A stretch of DNA of 64,000 bases from Paralvinella palmiformis (GCA_025642065.1 JAODUP010000674.1:92001-156000); one strand, 5' to 3'. Shown: positions 1 to 11,701, counted from the stretch's first letter. Notes: generated by a model not told the origin, from the letters alone. Numbers and translations: made by a program.

Positions 1-99
1 ACTACGTCATACGACAAATTGGCACGTGACTGAGGGGTAATCAAACGGTGATGACGTCATCATCACTGAGCTGGGAAGGGTTTGTTCGCTTTGCTGAAA

Positions 100-480
100 A
101 TGACGTGGAGCCAACGACACATGACGGTAATGGATGACGAGACAACCTGCGAGGATGACCTGCGTGGACAACCTGCGATAACAACCTATAGGGTCAGGAC
201 AGTCACAACGCAAGGGAACAACATATAAGGACAACACACAGGGACAAATTGGATGGAAACAGCTTGGATAAGGTTATCCTTATCCAGGTAGAGACAACTA
301 ATGACAGCAACCCTCGCCGATAACCTTCGAAGACACAACCCTCAAGGCCATAAAATATATGCAACCATCAAGTAATATTTACGATGAGCCAACCTGTTAC
401 AACAACTCCACCAACAACCTCCTGGGAGATACCCATCAAAGACAACTCACAGAAAAAAACTTTTAAGAGACAACCAGTAA
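100..480 (+). repeat. Very diverged tandem repeat with GACAACC core
   Basis: GACAACCTGCGA-like words recur at irregular 12-25 base spacing (for example 140-190, 395-480). The array is old; the period is not exact. Confidence 0.45.
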
Positions 481-554
481 TGACAACCCAAAATTCGCTT
501 TGAGTGTGAGGAAATGCCCGCGACCGCGATCCCGCTATCGAAGAGTGACACAAT

Positions 555-680
555 AGAACACACACACACATATACACGCGCGAATGCGCGCGTACATACA
601 CGAACGCACGCACGAATGTACGCACGCACACATGCACACGCACGCACACACACACACACACTTACATATACATATATACA
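555..680. repeat. CA/CG alternating purine-pyrimidine tract
   Basis: Imperfect (CA)n with CGCG and ACGCAC interruptions and a short TA end. Such alternation can form Z-DNA. Open frames across it are repeat translations. Confidence 0.75.
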
Positions 681-937
681 CTGATGATTTGTGGTTCTTG
701 GCGCCAAGGGCTCTAAAGAGGATTACATATGTCTCAACATAAAATCTCAGCTCGGGTTTTTGGCCCCCTGATGAATCGACTAGAGTTTGAATTCATGATT
801 AGAGATTATCTGTGCCAGTGCCATATTCCATACTGCTAAACTCTTCACATACACACACTGAAGATTTGCGACTCTGTGCCAGTGCCTTTTCGCATACTTG
901 ATAAACACACACATGAACATGCGTGTGGATACGACAG

Positions 938-1165
938 ACATGCAGGCAGGCAGATAAGCATAAATACAGACAAATAAATAGACAGGAAAAAGACAGACAG
1001 ATAAACAGACAGACAGACAATAAGGTAGAAAGACAGGTAGCTGGGTAAGCAGACCGGCAAGCAGGCAGGATGACCGATAGAAACACAGATAGACAGACAT
1101 AGAGGCATGCAGGCAGGTAGGCAGATGGGCAAAAACTGACAGACAGAGAGGCAGAGAAAGACAGA
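938..1165. repeat. Imperfect CAGA/CAGG tetranucleotide tract
   Basis: Repeated GACAGACAGATA and GCAGGCAGG words for about 220 bases; the Cys-rich open frames on the minus strand are artefacts of it. Confidence 0.75.
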
Positions 1166-1199
1166 TGTTGGTGATCTAAATTACCATAAGATGATTTGC

Positions 1200-1440
1200 T
1201 GAGGTACCTCATTAAGGTTACTTAGTGAGGTACATCAGCAAGGGACCTCATTAAATTACCTCATTAGCATACGTTAATGGTGTAACTCAGTTATATACCT
1301 CACTGAGGTGACTTCTTTGGGTTGCTTTACTGATGCTTTACTCAGTTACCTAGGGTATCCCAGTCAATTACCTCACTGAGATAACTCACTAATTACATCA
1401 CTCTGTTACCTCAGTACAGTCTGCTACAACACCACCTCAC
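1200..1440 (+). repeat. Diverged tandem repeat, CTCACTGAGGTA unit
   Basis: ACCTCATTAA, GTGAGGTACATCA, ACCTCACTGAGGTGAC and ACCTCACTGAGATAACTCA recur. The word is partly self-complementary (CCTCACTGAGG), so units can pair as small hairpins. Confidence 0.5.
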
Positions 1441-1549
1441 AAAATCCCCCCCCCCCTTATAACAACAGTAGCAACAACACCTTCCCAAAATACAATGACT
1501 TCAATGACTCCTCCCCCCCTCTCCTCCAACAGACACATAATCCACGCCA

Positions 1550-1960
1550 TCCTGAGGATATCACGCTATATAACTTATATTATGCAGTCCCACTAATATC
1601 ACTCTATCACTAATGTCACACCACTCGACTGGTATCACCCTATATCATCCATATCACAGTTGTCTAATGATATCAGCCTATATGATTTCTCTCATAAAAC
1701 ATCACTGATATTGCTCTATGTCATCCATATCACGTCATATAGCACCACTGATATCGCTCTATATCAGCGATATCACACCAACCCAATGGTATCGCTGTTG
1801 ATCTTCCCAGATCAGGTCACCAAGCCGCAGGTGTGATATACCAACCATGCGTCGCAGCCATATCGCTATCATCTTGTGATATACGATATTTACACTAATA
1901 TCGCTTAGTGCTTCTCGTCAATCTAATATCACGTGATTCCTCGTTTATGATCATGTGACT
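1550..1960 (+). repeat. Diverged tandem repeat, ATATCACTCTATATCA unit
   Basis: CACTGATATCGCTCTATATCA and close variants recur about a dozen times with unit length near 30 bases (for example 1610-1790). Confidence 0.5.
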
Positions 1961-1989
1961 TTCGACGATAATAACCACATGACCGCAGA

Positions 1990-2270
1990 CAATCTATCTC
2001 TCTATATCTATCTATTTATGTGCGTGTGTGCGTGCGTGCGCGCGCGTGTGTGTGTGTGTATGTGTGTGTGTGAAGGGTGCATACAAGAGCACTGGCACAG
2101 AGAGTCACCAATCTAGAATAAAACCTCTGGACGATTAATCAGAGGACTGAATCCCGAGAAGCGACTTTCCATGCTGAGATGTGTAATGTCTCACAGGTCC
2201 CCGTGTGCGTGTGTGTGTGTGAGTGCGTGCGCGCGCCAGTGTGTGTGTGTGTGTGTGTGAGCTAGTATAG
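1990..2270. repeat. Two GT-rich microsatellites
   Basis: (GT)n with CG interruptions at 2021-2071, and (GT)n/(GC)n at 2202-2259, separated by about 130 bases of unique DNA. Confidence 0.75.
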
Positions 2271-2505
2271 TAGATAGAGATACAGTGCCGGACGAGACCA
2301 TTAGCAACAAGGAAATGTGCCGCTGCCATCTCTGTCAGCCAATCACATTTGATATCCTAAATGGAAAGCTTTACTGGTAGAGCGGCCAACTAGGTCGCTA
2401 ACACCATACACCAGACGCTATGACATCGACGGCGTGGTAAAGAGAGCTGGTCTGGTGATAGTCAAGATGTTGATCGTTGCTACTGCTTCTTATATCGGCG
2501 ATGGC

Positions 2506-2596
2506 CATAATGATGATGATGATGATGATGATGATACCATCATCGAGATCATCGACATCATTATCACCATCATCATCACCATCCTCAGTCCTACAT
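2506..2596. repeat. GAT/ATC fold-back microsatellite
   Basis: (GAT)n at 2512-2535 is followed by (ATC)n-rich sequence to 2582; the two arms are complementary and would form a long hairpin. It lies between the A-box and B-box of a family B SINE. Confidence 0.65.
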
Positions 2597-2599
2597 TGC

Positions 2600-2715
2600 A
2601 AACCTACAGGTTGTAGGTTCGAATGCAGCTTATAACTGTGTTTGTGGGATGTGTTTACCTAGGGAGTCATCCCTCGGCTGTTTGTCCCAGGTGGGACCAA
2701 CGTCGATGCTAATCA
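2600..2715 (+). mobile_element. SINE family B
   Basis: B-box TAGGTTCGAATGCAG, then GTGTTTGTGGGATGTGTTTACC, GTCATCCCTCGGCTGTTTGTCCCAGGTGGGACCAACG. A perfect A-box (TGGTAGAGCGG, 2374-2384) lies 230 bases upstream, suggesting that the GAT/ATC repeat block at 2506-2596 expanded inside the tRNA-like head. Confidence 0.6.
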
Positions 2716-2731
2716 ACTCAGATCAACTCAG

Positions 2732-2741
<10 letters not shown>

Positions 2742-2817
<76 letters not shown>
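2742..2817. repeat. (CT)n(TA)n compound microsatellite
   Basis: About 12 CT then about 27 TA units, directly after the SINE at 2600. Confidence 0.85.
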
Positions 2818-2819
<2 letters not shown>

Positions 2820-3100
2820 TGAATATGACAACATCCTTCACAGAAAGAGTAGGATTTTAATCGCTGTTCTAGACTTAAGGTGCAATCAGTTTGGAAACAT
2901 TCTAAATAATAATAATAATAATTATTAGTATTATTATTTAGGGTACGTATTGGTCAGTTTGTATGTATATGTGTATGTGTGTATATTGGTCTTTAGGCAA
3001 TTTTATAAGGGAAGCATATTATATTAGTATGTAGAACGGGCAGCAATAAGGATCATGGATGATCTCTGGTACTTCTAACAGAAGTTCACACTTAAAAACA

Positions 3101-3320
3101 TTATTATTGTTGTTATTGTTATTAGTAGTAGTAGTAGTAGTAGTAGTAGTAATAGTAGTATTAGTAGTAGTAGTAGTAATAGTAGTAATAGTAGTAATAG
3201 TAGCAGTAGTAGTAGTAGTAGTAGCACCAGCAGCTCTATTACTAGTAGTAGTGGTCATAGTACTGGTGGTGGTAGTAGTAGTAGTAGTTGTTGTTGTTGT
3301 AGTAGTAGTAGTAGTCCTAA
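3101..3320. repeat. (TAG)n trinucleotide array
   Basis: Imperfect TAG/TTG repeats over about 220 bases with CAGCAG and TGG variants; poly-Val and poly-Thr open frames here are not genes. Confidence 0.8.
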
Positions 3321-3639
3321 AGTGAATACCAATTATCCAATAATTACACTATAACGAAATCTGTCAGAGTAACTATTATCAGTGTTGCTGATGATAATAA
3401 TAGAGTTGGTGGGGAATGAAAGTATACATGGTACTTCCTCTTTCCCCGCAACTATAAGCTTTTAGGAACGCACATCTCGCCCATGCTCACAATAACATCA
3501 CCTCTGACGGAGCATCTCTTGAATGGTGCTGAGTTTTTGCTTCGCTGCTCGAAACATTTGACTTCTAATGGAGTTGTTTATTGTCGATCTGCTTTGTGTA
3601 CAAATGAAGCGAGCATCTTTGACCGGATCCAGACTGAAT

Positions 3640-3825
3640 GATGGTACGGGGTGATTGTGATGATGTTAGAGATGATGGTACGCCAGCGGGGATGATTGTA
3701 CGCCGTCAGGAATGATGGTACCCCGTCAGGAATAATTATACGCCGCCTTTGGAAATGTCACCTGGTACTTAAAGGCGCTTTGTTAAATCTAAATTGTCGT
3801 TTTCGTTGATATTATTTTTATTTTT

Positions 3826-3857
<32 letters not shown>

Positions 3858-4075
3858 TATAATACCATATGGATTTATGGCCTGCCATCAGTGATGATGG
3901 TATGCCGTCAGAGATTTTAGTAGCCAGTCACGGATGATGACACAACGCCCGATATAATGGTATGTCCTCGGCTATGATAGCATACCACTTGTCATTATGC
4001 TACCGGATTAGCAATGATGGTATGCGGTCCGTGACGATGGTATGCCATCAGGTATTACGGCTGGCACGCGGTCAG
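3640..4075 (+). repeat. Diverged minisatellite, about 20-bp GTCAGGAATGATGGTACGCC unit
   Basis: Variants of ATGATGGTAYGCC-GTCA recur at about 20-base spacing at 3640-3750 and 3890-4060; an (ATC)n tract (3826-3858) interrupts the array. Confidence 0.6.
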
Positions 4076-4189
4076 AGATCAGTCAATCGGGTACCATTCA
4101 GATCAAGGCACAGGATGTCATCCAGTTCGGACCACAATTTTCTGACATTGTTATTAATTTCATCGTCAGTGTTATGAGTTGGTCGTGTA

Positions 4190-4410
4190 CCCGGAGACCG
4201 TGACATATTTACAGTCAGCTCAAGGTCACCATCGGACACGTCTCGTCTAGACTGAGTGTCAGACACTATGGTGTCTAGACCCGGTGTCAAATAATGTTAT
4301 GTCTAAATCTAGCGTCAAATGTTGCCGTGTCTAGTGCTAATGCTAAATATTGTCATGTCTATGCCGAAGGTCAAATATTGTCATGTCTACATGTCAAATA
4401 TTGTCATGTG

Positions 4411-4449
<39 letters not shown>

Positions 4450-5130
4450 TGTCAGACATTGTCACGCCTTCGTTGAGTATGAGATTTCGACATGTTCGTG
4501 ATGTGAGTCTGATATTGACATATCTGTGAAGAGTGTCAGCTATTGATTCACTTGTTTAGACTCAATTTCAAATATTGACATGTCAGTGATGAGCGTTTGA
4601 CATTTTTTGCTCAGAATCAGATATTGACATGTGTGTCGTGAGAATATGGCATGTCAATACTAAGTACCAGATATCTGACATGCCGGTGTTGATTTCTAGG
4701 TGTCATCGGGTCGAAACTGATTGTTCAAGAGTAACAGTAGAGTGTCAGATACTGCGATGTATGTATTGGACGTCAGCTTTTGACATGTCTGCACCGGGTC
4801 TCAAATATTGTCATGTCTGCAGTGAGTGAGTGAGTGAGTGTCGGCCATTACATTCGTGTTTGTTGTGGGTACCAAATATTGGCATGTCTAGACCGAATGT
4901 CACACGTAGTCATGCCAACGATACTGGCGTCAGATACTGGCATGTCTCTACTGAGCGTCTGATATTGTCATCTGTGAGATGAGTGTCAGTTATTGTCATG
5001 TCTAGTCTAAACGAGTGCTAGATATTAACATATCTATGGTTGGTGTCGCATATTGACATCCGGAGATTGAATGTCATATTATATCAGATATTTGTGCCGG
5101 GTTGGAGATAATGTCATGTCTTTTAGTAGT
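4190..5130 (+). repeat. Diverged 28-bp tandem repeat (GTGTCAAATATTGTCATGTC)
   Basis: At the left end units such as 4256-4339 are 28 bases long. The word TCARATATTGWCATGTCT recurs roughly 20 times over 0.9 kb with increasing drift, interrupted by (TA)n at 4412-4447. No coding frame survives it. Confidence 0.7.
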
Positions 5131-5344
5131 TTGTTTTATATTTAGTGTTTTTGTAAATGCCAAATGTGACTGACTGTAATTATTGATGTTTATTGTCGTG
5201 TATGTTCTCTGTTCGGCTGAAGGTCAGCGTTTTAACCGTCAACAGTCGTCTTAAGGTGAATCATTGGCTTCTTGTCTTTATTTCCCTTTTAACAATGCCA
5301 CTGTCATTTCTGTCGTAAATATCAGACACTCCCTCCTCTAGATC

Positions 5345-5382
5345 TCTACCGAGCACACAGACACACAGACACACACACACAC

Positions 5383-5422
<40 letters not shown>

Positions 5423-5525
5423 AGGAAGAAAGTATAATATACTGTAGATCTCTTACATATAATCTCAGGTATTATCATCCATCCATCCATCCATTTATCC
5501 ATCCATCCATCCATCCATCCAACCA
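5345..5525. repeat. (AC)n(AT)n and (ATCC)n microsatellites
   Basis: (AC)n 5356-5384, (AT)n 5386-5420, and (ATCC)n 5476-5522 with one ATTT break. Confidence 0.85.
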
Positions 5526-5819
5526 TGATATAATAACACCGTCGTATACCAAGCCATTCCCAAAGACCATCACATATATTAGGAACAATCGTCGAAAATT
5601 GTCCCTACCCACAAATATCTACGACACCCACCTCCCTCCAACCCAACTATACACATACACCCACCCACGTCCCCACCAAACCCTCCCGATGAACCGCCTC
5701 CCCCTCCCAAACCATGGACACCGTCACAGACACTGTCATATCTACGGTGTCCCTCAGACACCGTCAACTCCATTATGACGGCAATAAAACGTCACAGCGA
5801 CGTCGCTTTCTGACTGGCG

Positions 5820-7330
5820 CCGTATATCGTGGTTTGCATTAGCGACGGCCCGGTAATGAACTAAGTGGTCACATGATGACTACTGGAAAGGGGGAGCAGT
5901 TCATCACGTGATACCCGACCAGCGGCTCCGGCGGCCAGAGGCCAACCGGGACGCCATCTTGCGTCGGGGAAAGTTTCGAAAAACTTCGCCTCGTCGTAAA
6001 CTTGCAATTTTTCCGCCGACCGCGCGTCCACTCTTCCGCCCGCCCGCCCGCCGGACCAGCCACCCCCGACGCTTAAACATACCCCGCTAGCCCATCCGGG
6101 CGGGCGGCGGGCGGCGCTCGCATCTCGCTAGCCCCAATCTCACCAGCTGTCTCGCTTCCATCGCATAAATAACGAACTTTGATGATAACCGGCGGCGACC
6201 CGGGCCGGGGTTAGCTGAGTTACGGGGCGGCGTAGAGCGAGACGCGGGAGGGCGAGGGGCGGTGTGGGGGCCCGGTCGGTCGGTCGTCTTTTGGCCGACG
6301 GTATATCACCGGGCTAAGTATTACGGTTCGCTGGCCTCCATGTGACAATTGCTTTGTCTGACGAGATCGTAAATCTCCGATCGGGCGCTACACCCGACAA
6401 AGAAAGCGCCGCAGATACATCACCGGCGCTTGTCAATAGAGGGGCCGCTGTCACATGACTTACTGGATACGGCCCCGCCGACTAATGTGCCGCCGGGATA
6501 TAAACATTAGCTTTTTCTCCCCGACTCGCCGCAACACCCCCCCCCACCCCCCCCCCCCCAATTCCGCACCACCTCCCAATCCGGATCTCCCCACCGGATA
6601 AATTTACGGCGTCGCATAGCGGGAGAAAATGAAAACGAGGTCCGCCCGGCCTGATCCCGGGTTCGGCGAGAGTGCGGCCCGAATCGGCCCGACTCCGGCT
6701 CGCATCTCGTGACCCATTTTGTCGGCCGATTTCCGGTGCCGGAGTTTTTCGCCGCAATGGCCGCCGACAAAGAGTCGATTTATGGGCATTAAAATGATAA
6801 CGGGGCGCCATTTTTTTCCTGTCTCCCGCTCGGCAGCGCTGATATCACCAGCCAAAATGGCGGGCATTGACGCTCGTCAATCTCGGTACGGCGTCGGGAC
6901 AAACGATCGGCCGCCACTCCGAATCCCGGTCTGGATCGGTCGGCGCGTTCGGGATACAGGTGAATTATGGCGCCTTTTAGGGGCGGTCTGTGACTTGCTC
7001 AGCGAAACCGGCCGCGCCCGTCGTACGTCACCGGGTGTCAAGATGACGTCGGCCATCCATCTTTCCGTGCGCCGCATTTCTGATGCGCAGTCGGTCCGCG
7101 GAGATGATTTGTTTGTACAAATGTTATCCGCCGTGTCGGCACTGTTTGATCAGATGTTACCCGACCAGGTGATCTATGATCATTTAATAATGTCAATCAT
7201 GCGCAAAGCTTATATTCGCCGACTCCTCGGCCAGCTGCCGACGCGGATACACCGACGCAGCTGGGTCGAGCGAGAGCGGGCTTCGACGGTCATGTGGGGA
7301 CTCTCAATCGCAGAGGTATTGAACCCGCGG
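5820..7330. promoter_or_regulatory. Large CpG-rich unique island
   Basis: About 1.5 kb of GC-rich, CpG-dense, repeat-poor DNA in an AT- and microsatellite-rich neighbourhood. It contains GTCGTAAA (5993-6000), a YY1-type AAAATGGCGGG (6854-6864), several GCCGCC/GGCGCC words and a poly-C run (6537-6559). The open frames through it overlap on both strands, as expected of GC-rich DNA, and show no recognisable domain. It could be a distal regulatory CpG island or the promoter/first exon of an unannotated transcript. Confidence 0.35.
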
Positions 7331-7483
7331 GCAGTGAAGACACACGCGCGCACACGCACACACACGCACGCATGCACATGCACACGCGTTAGGTTCGTGT
7401 TTTGTCGATCTAATCTATGTTGTGGTGTACTATAGTATACACACGGCTTTAGTTTCAATCGATTTTGACAGATTTGTTTGTTT

Positions 7484-7484
7484 T

Positions 7485-7550
<66 letters not shown>
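7484..7550. repeat. (TA)n microsatellite
   Basis: About 60 bases of TA with one AAT slip, after a short CACACG tract at 7340-7388. Confidence 0.85.
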
Positions 7551-7551
<1 letters not shown>

Positions 7552-7799
7552 AATATTAATTGTTTTTAAATTTTTTTCTAATCTATATTTACCTTGGTGA
7601 GCTGTTTCATCCTGTAACATTTTAATTATAAAAGTTACATTCCATCCTGCCCCACCATTACCCTTCCCTCACTTCCACACATGTGGCCTGTCCACAAACC
7701 TCTAACACCGGTTGTTGAACTATGGTTTAGTTGTGTCTGACGGGTGTTTCATCTTTCATTTTACTTCAATATTTGTTAAAGACTCTCTCTTTATCTCCC

Positions 7800-7814
7800 T
7801 CTTCCCCCCCTCCC

Positions 7815-7865
<51 letters not shown>

Positions 7866-7912
7866 TGTGTGTTTCTATCTATTTCTATCTATCTATCTAT
7901 CTATCTATCTAA
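7800..7912. repeat. C-run, (CT)n, (GT)n, (CTAT)n compound microsatellite
   Basis: Four adjacent simple repeats end exactly at the 5' end of a family A SINE (TAACGGTAGCG), suggesting they grew from the insertion site or the tail of another element. Confidence 0.8.
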
Positions 7913-8100
7913 CGGTAGCGTATTGGATCACAGATTACTACCACCCGTATTCGAATCTCGGCGTGGACATGTATATATGAAGGGTGTTTCATCTTTGTTA
8001 CCTCTGAAATCAGTGGAGTTATTTTTACCAACCGCCCTCCCCTGTCTTAATGCAAATGTTAACTTCCAGCTGTAGAAGTACTGCCGTTGAAGAGCAGCTG
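7905..8100 (+). mobile_element. tRNA-derived SINE, family A
   Basis: TAACGGTAGCGTATTGGATCACAG and a B-box GTATTCGAATCTC match the copy at 20888 closely. The body keeps AAGGGTGTTTCATCTTTGTTACC, then diverges or is truncated before the CATTTAGCC block. Confidence 0.7.
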
Positions 8101-8319
8101 TTGATGTATGTCGATCAAGATCCGACGGTAATTTGGGTGATTTTGCTCTGATTTTGGATGTATAATTGCCAAAATGAAAAATTCACTGATCTAGTCTCGT
8201 ATTGTGCGGATGAAATCGTTCTAGTAACGAAGGCATTTATAAAAGTCGCCAAGACGAGCGTACACGTGCACTTCAGTAGATTAATCTAATATGTACGTCA
8301 GCTGCGTTTTCAGCATCAG

Positions 8320-8385
8320 TAATAATAATAATAACAACCATAACAACAACAATAATAACAGCAATAATAATAATAATTTATATTT
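8320..8385. repeat. (AAT/AAC)n microsatellite
   Basis: Imperfect AAT and AAC triplets immediately upstream of the SINE at 8400. Confidence 0.75.
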
Positions 8386-8399
8386 ATCACATCATCATC

Positions 8400-8545
8400 G
8401 ACCACCAGTTCTAGGTTATGATCTCAATACTCACCAAGTCTGTGGGATGTTTCATCTGCTATTTCATTTTCGCAGAGAATAGTCCCCTCGGCTATATGTT
8501 TCCGGTGTGACCAAGGTCGCGTCTATTCTGGCGACAGCAATGATT
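8400..8545 (+). mobile_element. SINE family B, degraded
   Basis: GTCTGTGGGATGTTTCATCTGC, a short TTTCATTTTCGCAGAG segment, then AGTCCCCTCGGCTATATGTTTCC and GTGACCAAGGTCG. It joins the TTTCATCT core of family A to the CCCCTCGGCT 3' block of family B. Confidence 0.6.
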
Positions 8546-9470
8546 CAAACACCCCGTCTTCCCCGAAGGCTCCCCGCGGGCGAGAAAACTCGCACTACCG
8601 TAGGTAGAAATCCCCTATCCCATATGCCGCAACTTGATGTTTAATTCGCAACAAAATACACGACGTTGCCAGCATTGAAACGGGTATGAAGAGTAACACT
8701 CTATGGATCAGAAACTGGGCAATACTCTATAATGATATGTCTATAGTTTTACAGTATAACATTTAAAACAATCTTTTAGATAGAATGAAATAAGCAGGCA
8801 AGTACACACATACACACACACACACAAGCACGCACACACGCACACACGCGCAAACTGTGAACATAATATGGAAAAATGAGGTTAAAGCAAATGTGCATAA
8901 TTTAGCCCAATTTCTTCCACCCCCACCACCCCCCAGTATTGGTAGTCACACCCACACTGTAAGACCCCCCCCCCCCCCCGTCTTCTCAATCCACTGCTAG
9001 ATCCAAACATTCGCTAATAGTTTCGTTGCCGGAGAGAAAACACGTACTACGCCTGCGCAAACGGTCACGTGATCCCGTATGATGACCAGAAGAAATATGT
9101 CGGCCACTAAATGATAAATAGATAATATTGACAGAGCTCACTAAACACTGTCTATTATACATCGTGTGTAAAATAATCAGCCCTTTATCGGGTCTCAATT
9201 ACGATTGGTCGACAATTGACGCCGCTTTACACGAATTAACCGCGTTTAATTCGAAATTCGTCGACCTTGATCAGTAGCCGGAAGTCGACTCGGCACGCGT
9301 TTAGCTCGGGCGATCCGGAATGCTATCCAGATATCACGTGGCCAGGATGCGCGGCCCAAATTGGGCTTCTGGATTTTTGATGGATCGCCTAAAACTAGCC
9401 GTCGCTACGTCATCGGTGATTAATGTGAAACAGAGTTCGGCTCATATCTTCTGTGCGGCAAATGGTAATC
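8545..9470. other. Unique non-coding stretch with small simple repeats
   Basis: Contains (CA)n 8810-8852 and a 14-C run near 8967. The portion 8990-9400 is unique with ATCACGTG and TTAATTCG words. No gene seen. Confidence 0.4.
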
Positions 9471-9474
9471 TCTC

Positions 9475-9545
9475 CACCATCCACCCATCCACCCACCCAT
9501 CCACCCACTCACCCATCTATTCGTACACCCAACCATCGACCCAGA
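9475..9545. repeat. (CCAT/CCAC)n tetranucleotide tract
   Basis: ATCCACCC-type repeats for about 70 bases. Confidence 0.7.
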
Positions 9546-9614
9546 AAAATGATAAATGAACGATCGCCTTTGTAACCTTGGTGGTATTAGGCTGCTAAGT
9601 GGCCGGAATTTCAC

Positions 9615-9755
9615 CGACTTACGTGTTATAACATGCTCAAACAGAGTTCATTCGTTTACTTGTGAAACACCCTGCACACATTGTCAGCATGGGTTTGAAC
9701 CCAGGTGCTGGAAATCTGTGACCAACCGCGCTCCCTGTTAGGTTAGTCCACTGCC
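9615..9755 (-). mobile_element. tRNA-derived SINE fragment
   Basis: Minus strand: CTAACAGGGAGCGCGGTTGG (A-box region), CTGGGTTCAAACCC (B-box) and a body with CAGGGTGTTTCAC, the start of the shared SINE core. The 3' part is not recognisable. Confidence 0.58.
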
Positions 9756-9774
9756 ACTGCAATATAATGAATGA

Positions 9775-9872
<98 letters not shown>
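9775..9872. repeat. (GT)n(TA)n compound microsatellite
   Basis: About 13 GT followed by about 34 TA units, abutting the SINE fragment at 9615-9755. Confidence 0.88.
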
Positions 9873-9873
<1 letters not shown>

Positions 9874-9969
9874 AGTACTAGATAGATATACAATAATTTG
9901 TGATCTACTCTAGGGTATATCAGTTTTAAATTTAACATTCCCAAATTTGGACATTACAACATACTCGAG

Positions 9970-10065
9970 TAGGTGGCATAGTAGTAGATGTAGTGTTCGT
10001 AGTAGACATATAGTAGTAGTAAAAGTAGCAGTAATAGTAGTAGCAATAACATTAGTATCAGTAAG

Positions 10066-10137
<72 letters not shown>
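9970..10137. repeat. (TAG)n and (AAT)n trinucleotide arrays
   Basis: Imperfect GTA/TAG repeats (9970-10060) pass into near-pure AAT (10069-10136). Confidence 0.8.
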
Positions 10138-10139
10138 TG

Positions 10140-11055
10140 ACTACCTTATCGAGAAAGACGCCAGTAATATATAATATAATGTTACCTGATGGATAGTAGA
10201 ATAATGATAAATAGGATAATGGGGGGACCTCATCAGTTACCTAGCTGGAACCCCCCCCCCCTCAACCCACCCCCACTATAGGGCACGTGGTCGAGATTCA
10301 ATGCGATAGAGGAACGAATCCATTTCTATTTCAATTTGTCTCCATTTACCCACGATACCCACGATACCCTACTCCCTCCCTCACCTGTCTCCTTCAAACG
10401 CCAGGCGGTATGTCATCAAAAGTCTGGTCTGGGGGGTGCCCAGGGTGGGGTGGTGTGCTGTGGTTGGCTCGGCTGACGGAGAGGCGGTTAGTTTAGGCGA
10501 CTGATAAAACTGATCGTTTCTCCGAGAAAAGATCTCCTTCCATAAAACTAAATTCCGTCCCAATCTGCCGATCTACGAAGACCTCTAGTCGTCATAACCG
10601 TTATCTAGACAGACCATCTAAATGATGTCAGGTCATCGGGTCACTTGACGACAAAATATCAGATCGACACAATGTCACCTTCAATCGTCGAGAACACAGA
10701 GCTCGATCACACCTGGCCGATATTATGATACCTGTACGAGAGAGCTAATTGTGTTCAGAATGCAAATAATTGCCGATTATAAACTTGACAACGGTCGGCC
10801 ATTAATTATTACTCTGTTTTTGTTGTTCTCGTTGTTGTCGTTGTCCCGTTTCGGTCGGCTCGTGTATGACATACCAACATCATTCTTGTATGTCATACAA
10901 TGTTCCAATGTGAGATGTCGACACCTTTATCTCAAGTCATCTGTCATCTTATCGTATCTTTGACGACGCTTTGAAGCTTTGAGTACAGATAACGGAGGGG
11001 GTGGTGGCGCGGGGGCTACGGTCGGTTGGTGTTTGAGGAGGGGGATCGGGTGTAT
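10140..11055. other. Unique non-coding stretch
   Basis: No domain, RNA gene or long repeat seen. Two C-runs (10250-10262 and about 10267-10274) and a duplicated CCCACGATA (10348-10367) are the only local structure. The segment 10560-10980 is GC-balanced and could be regulatory. Confidence 0.35.
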
Positions 11056-11059
11056 TCTT

Positions 11060-11240
11060 AGTGAGTGAGTGAATGAGTCAGTCAGTCAGTCAGTCAGTCA
11101 GTCAGTAACTGCGTTTTCCCTTGGCGTGGGTCAGAGCCGGATTACATGGCCGATGTTCTAGTCACGAGAGATGAAACACGCCACAAATATAGCTAACATC
11201 GGGTTCCGAACCGACGGCGTGAATGACTCAATTATCAAAA
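11060..11240 (-). mobile_element. SINE family B with GACT/CACT tail
   Basis: Minus strand: GGTTCGGAACCCGATG (B-box region), TGGCGTGTTTCATCTCTCGTG core, TGACCCACGCCAAGGG block and a tail of GACT and CACT repeats (plus-strand 11061-11106). The block order matches the other family B copies. Confidence 0.55.
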
Positions 11241-11264
11241 AACCACAGATGAACAACTCTTGTT

Positions 11265-11350
11265 CCTTTAGGCTCACATTTATGTACGTGGTAGGCTAAA
11301 TAGGTCAACCGATGTGAAAGATGAAACACCCTTCAGAGACACGATTAGGC
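11265..11350 (-). mobile_element. SINE family A body fragment
   Basis: Minus strand shows GAAGGGTGTTTCATCTTTCAC, then CGGTTGACCTATTTAGCCTACCACGTAC, matching the body and 3' block of family A. The tRNA head is absent or unrecognisable. Confidence 0.58.
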
Positions 11351-11654
11351 CGGCCAATATTTAAATGCCGGTGTCAGATGTCTATGTGTCTTTGATCGGC
11401 CACGCTATCTTTTCATCAACAGAGATGTTCGGGATAACTTTAAAGATAATATCTATATTTCGGTGCATTACATCACGTGAAATCGGCATGCCCCATAGCT
11501 ATATGGGTGGGGCGGTGTTCATTGAAAGACCCACACCCCCTCCCTCCAGGTAACCCACGTCGGCGGATCCGCTGCCAATATCAAAGCTTCTGTCATATGA
11601 CGACACTTGTTGTGATGACCCAATACATAGATAAGTATAATTAATTATCTGTGT

Positions 11655-11701
11655 AATGATATAAATAAATAAATAAATAAATAAATTAATTAATTAATTA
11701 A

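Noticed and set aside
6482..7435. Several long overlapping open frames on both strands (up to 238 codons)
   Set aside because: They lie in GC-rich DNA where stop codons are scarce, overlap each other, have Arg/Pro-rich content with no domain, and one runs into a CA repeat.
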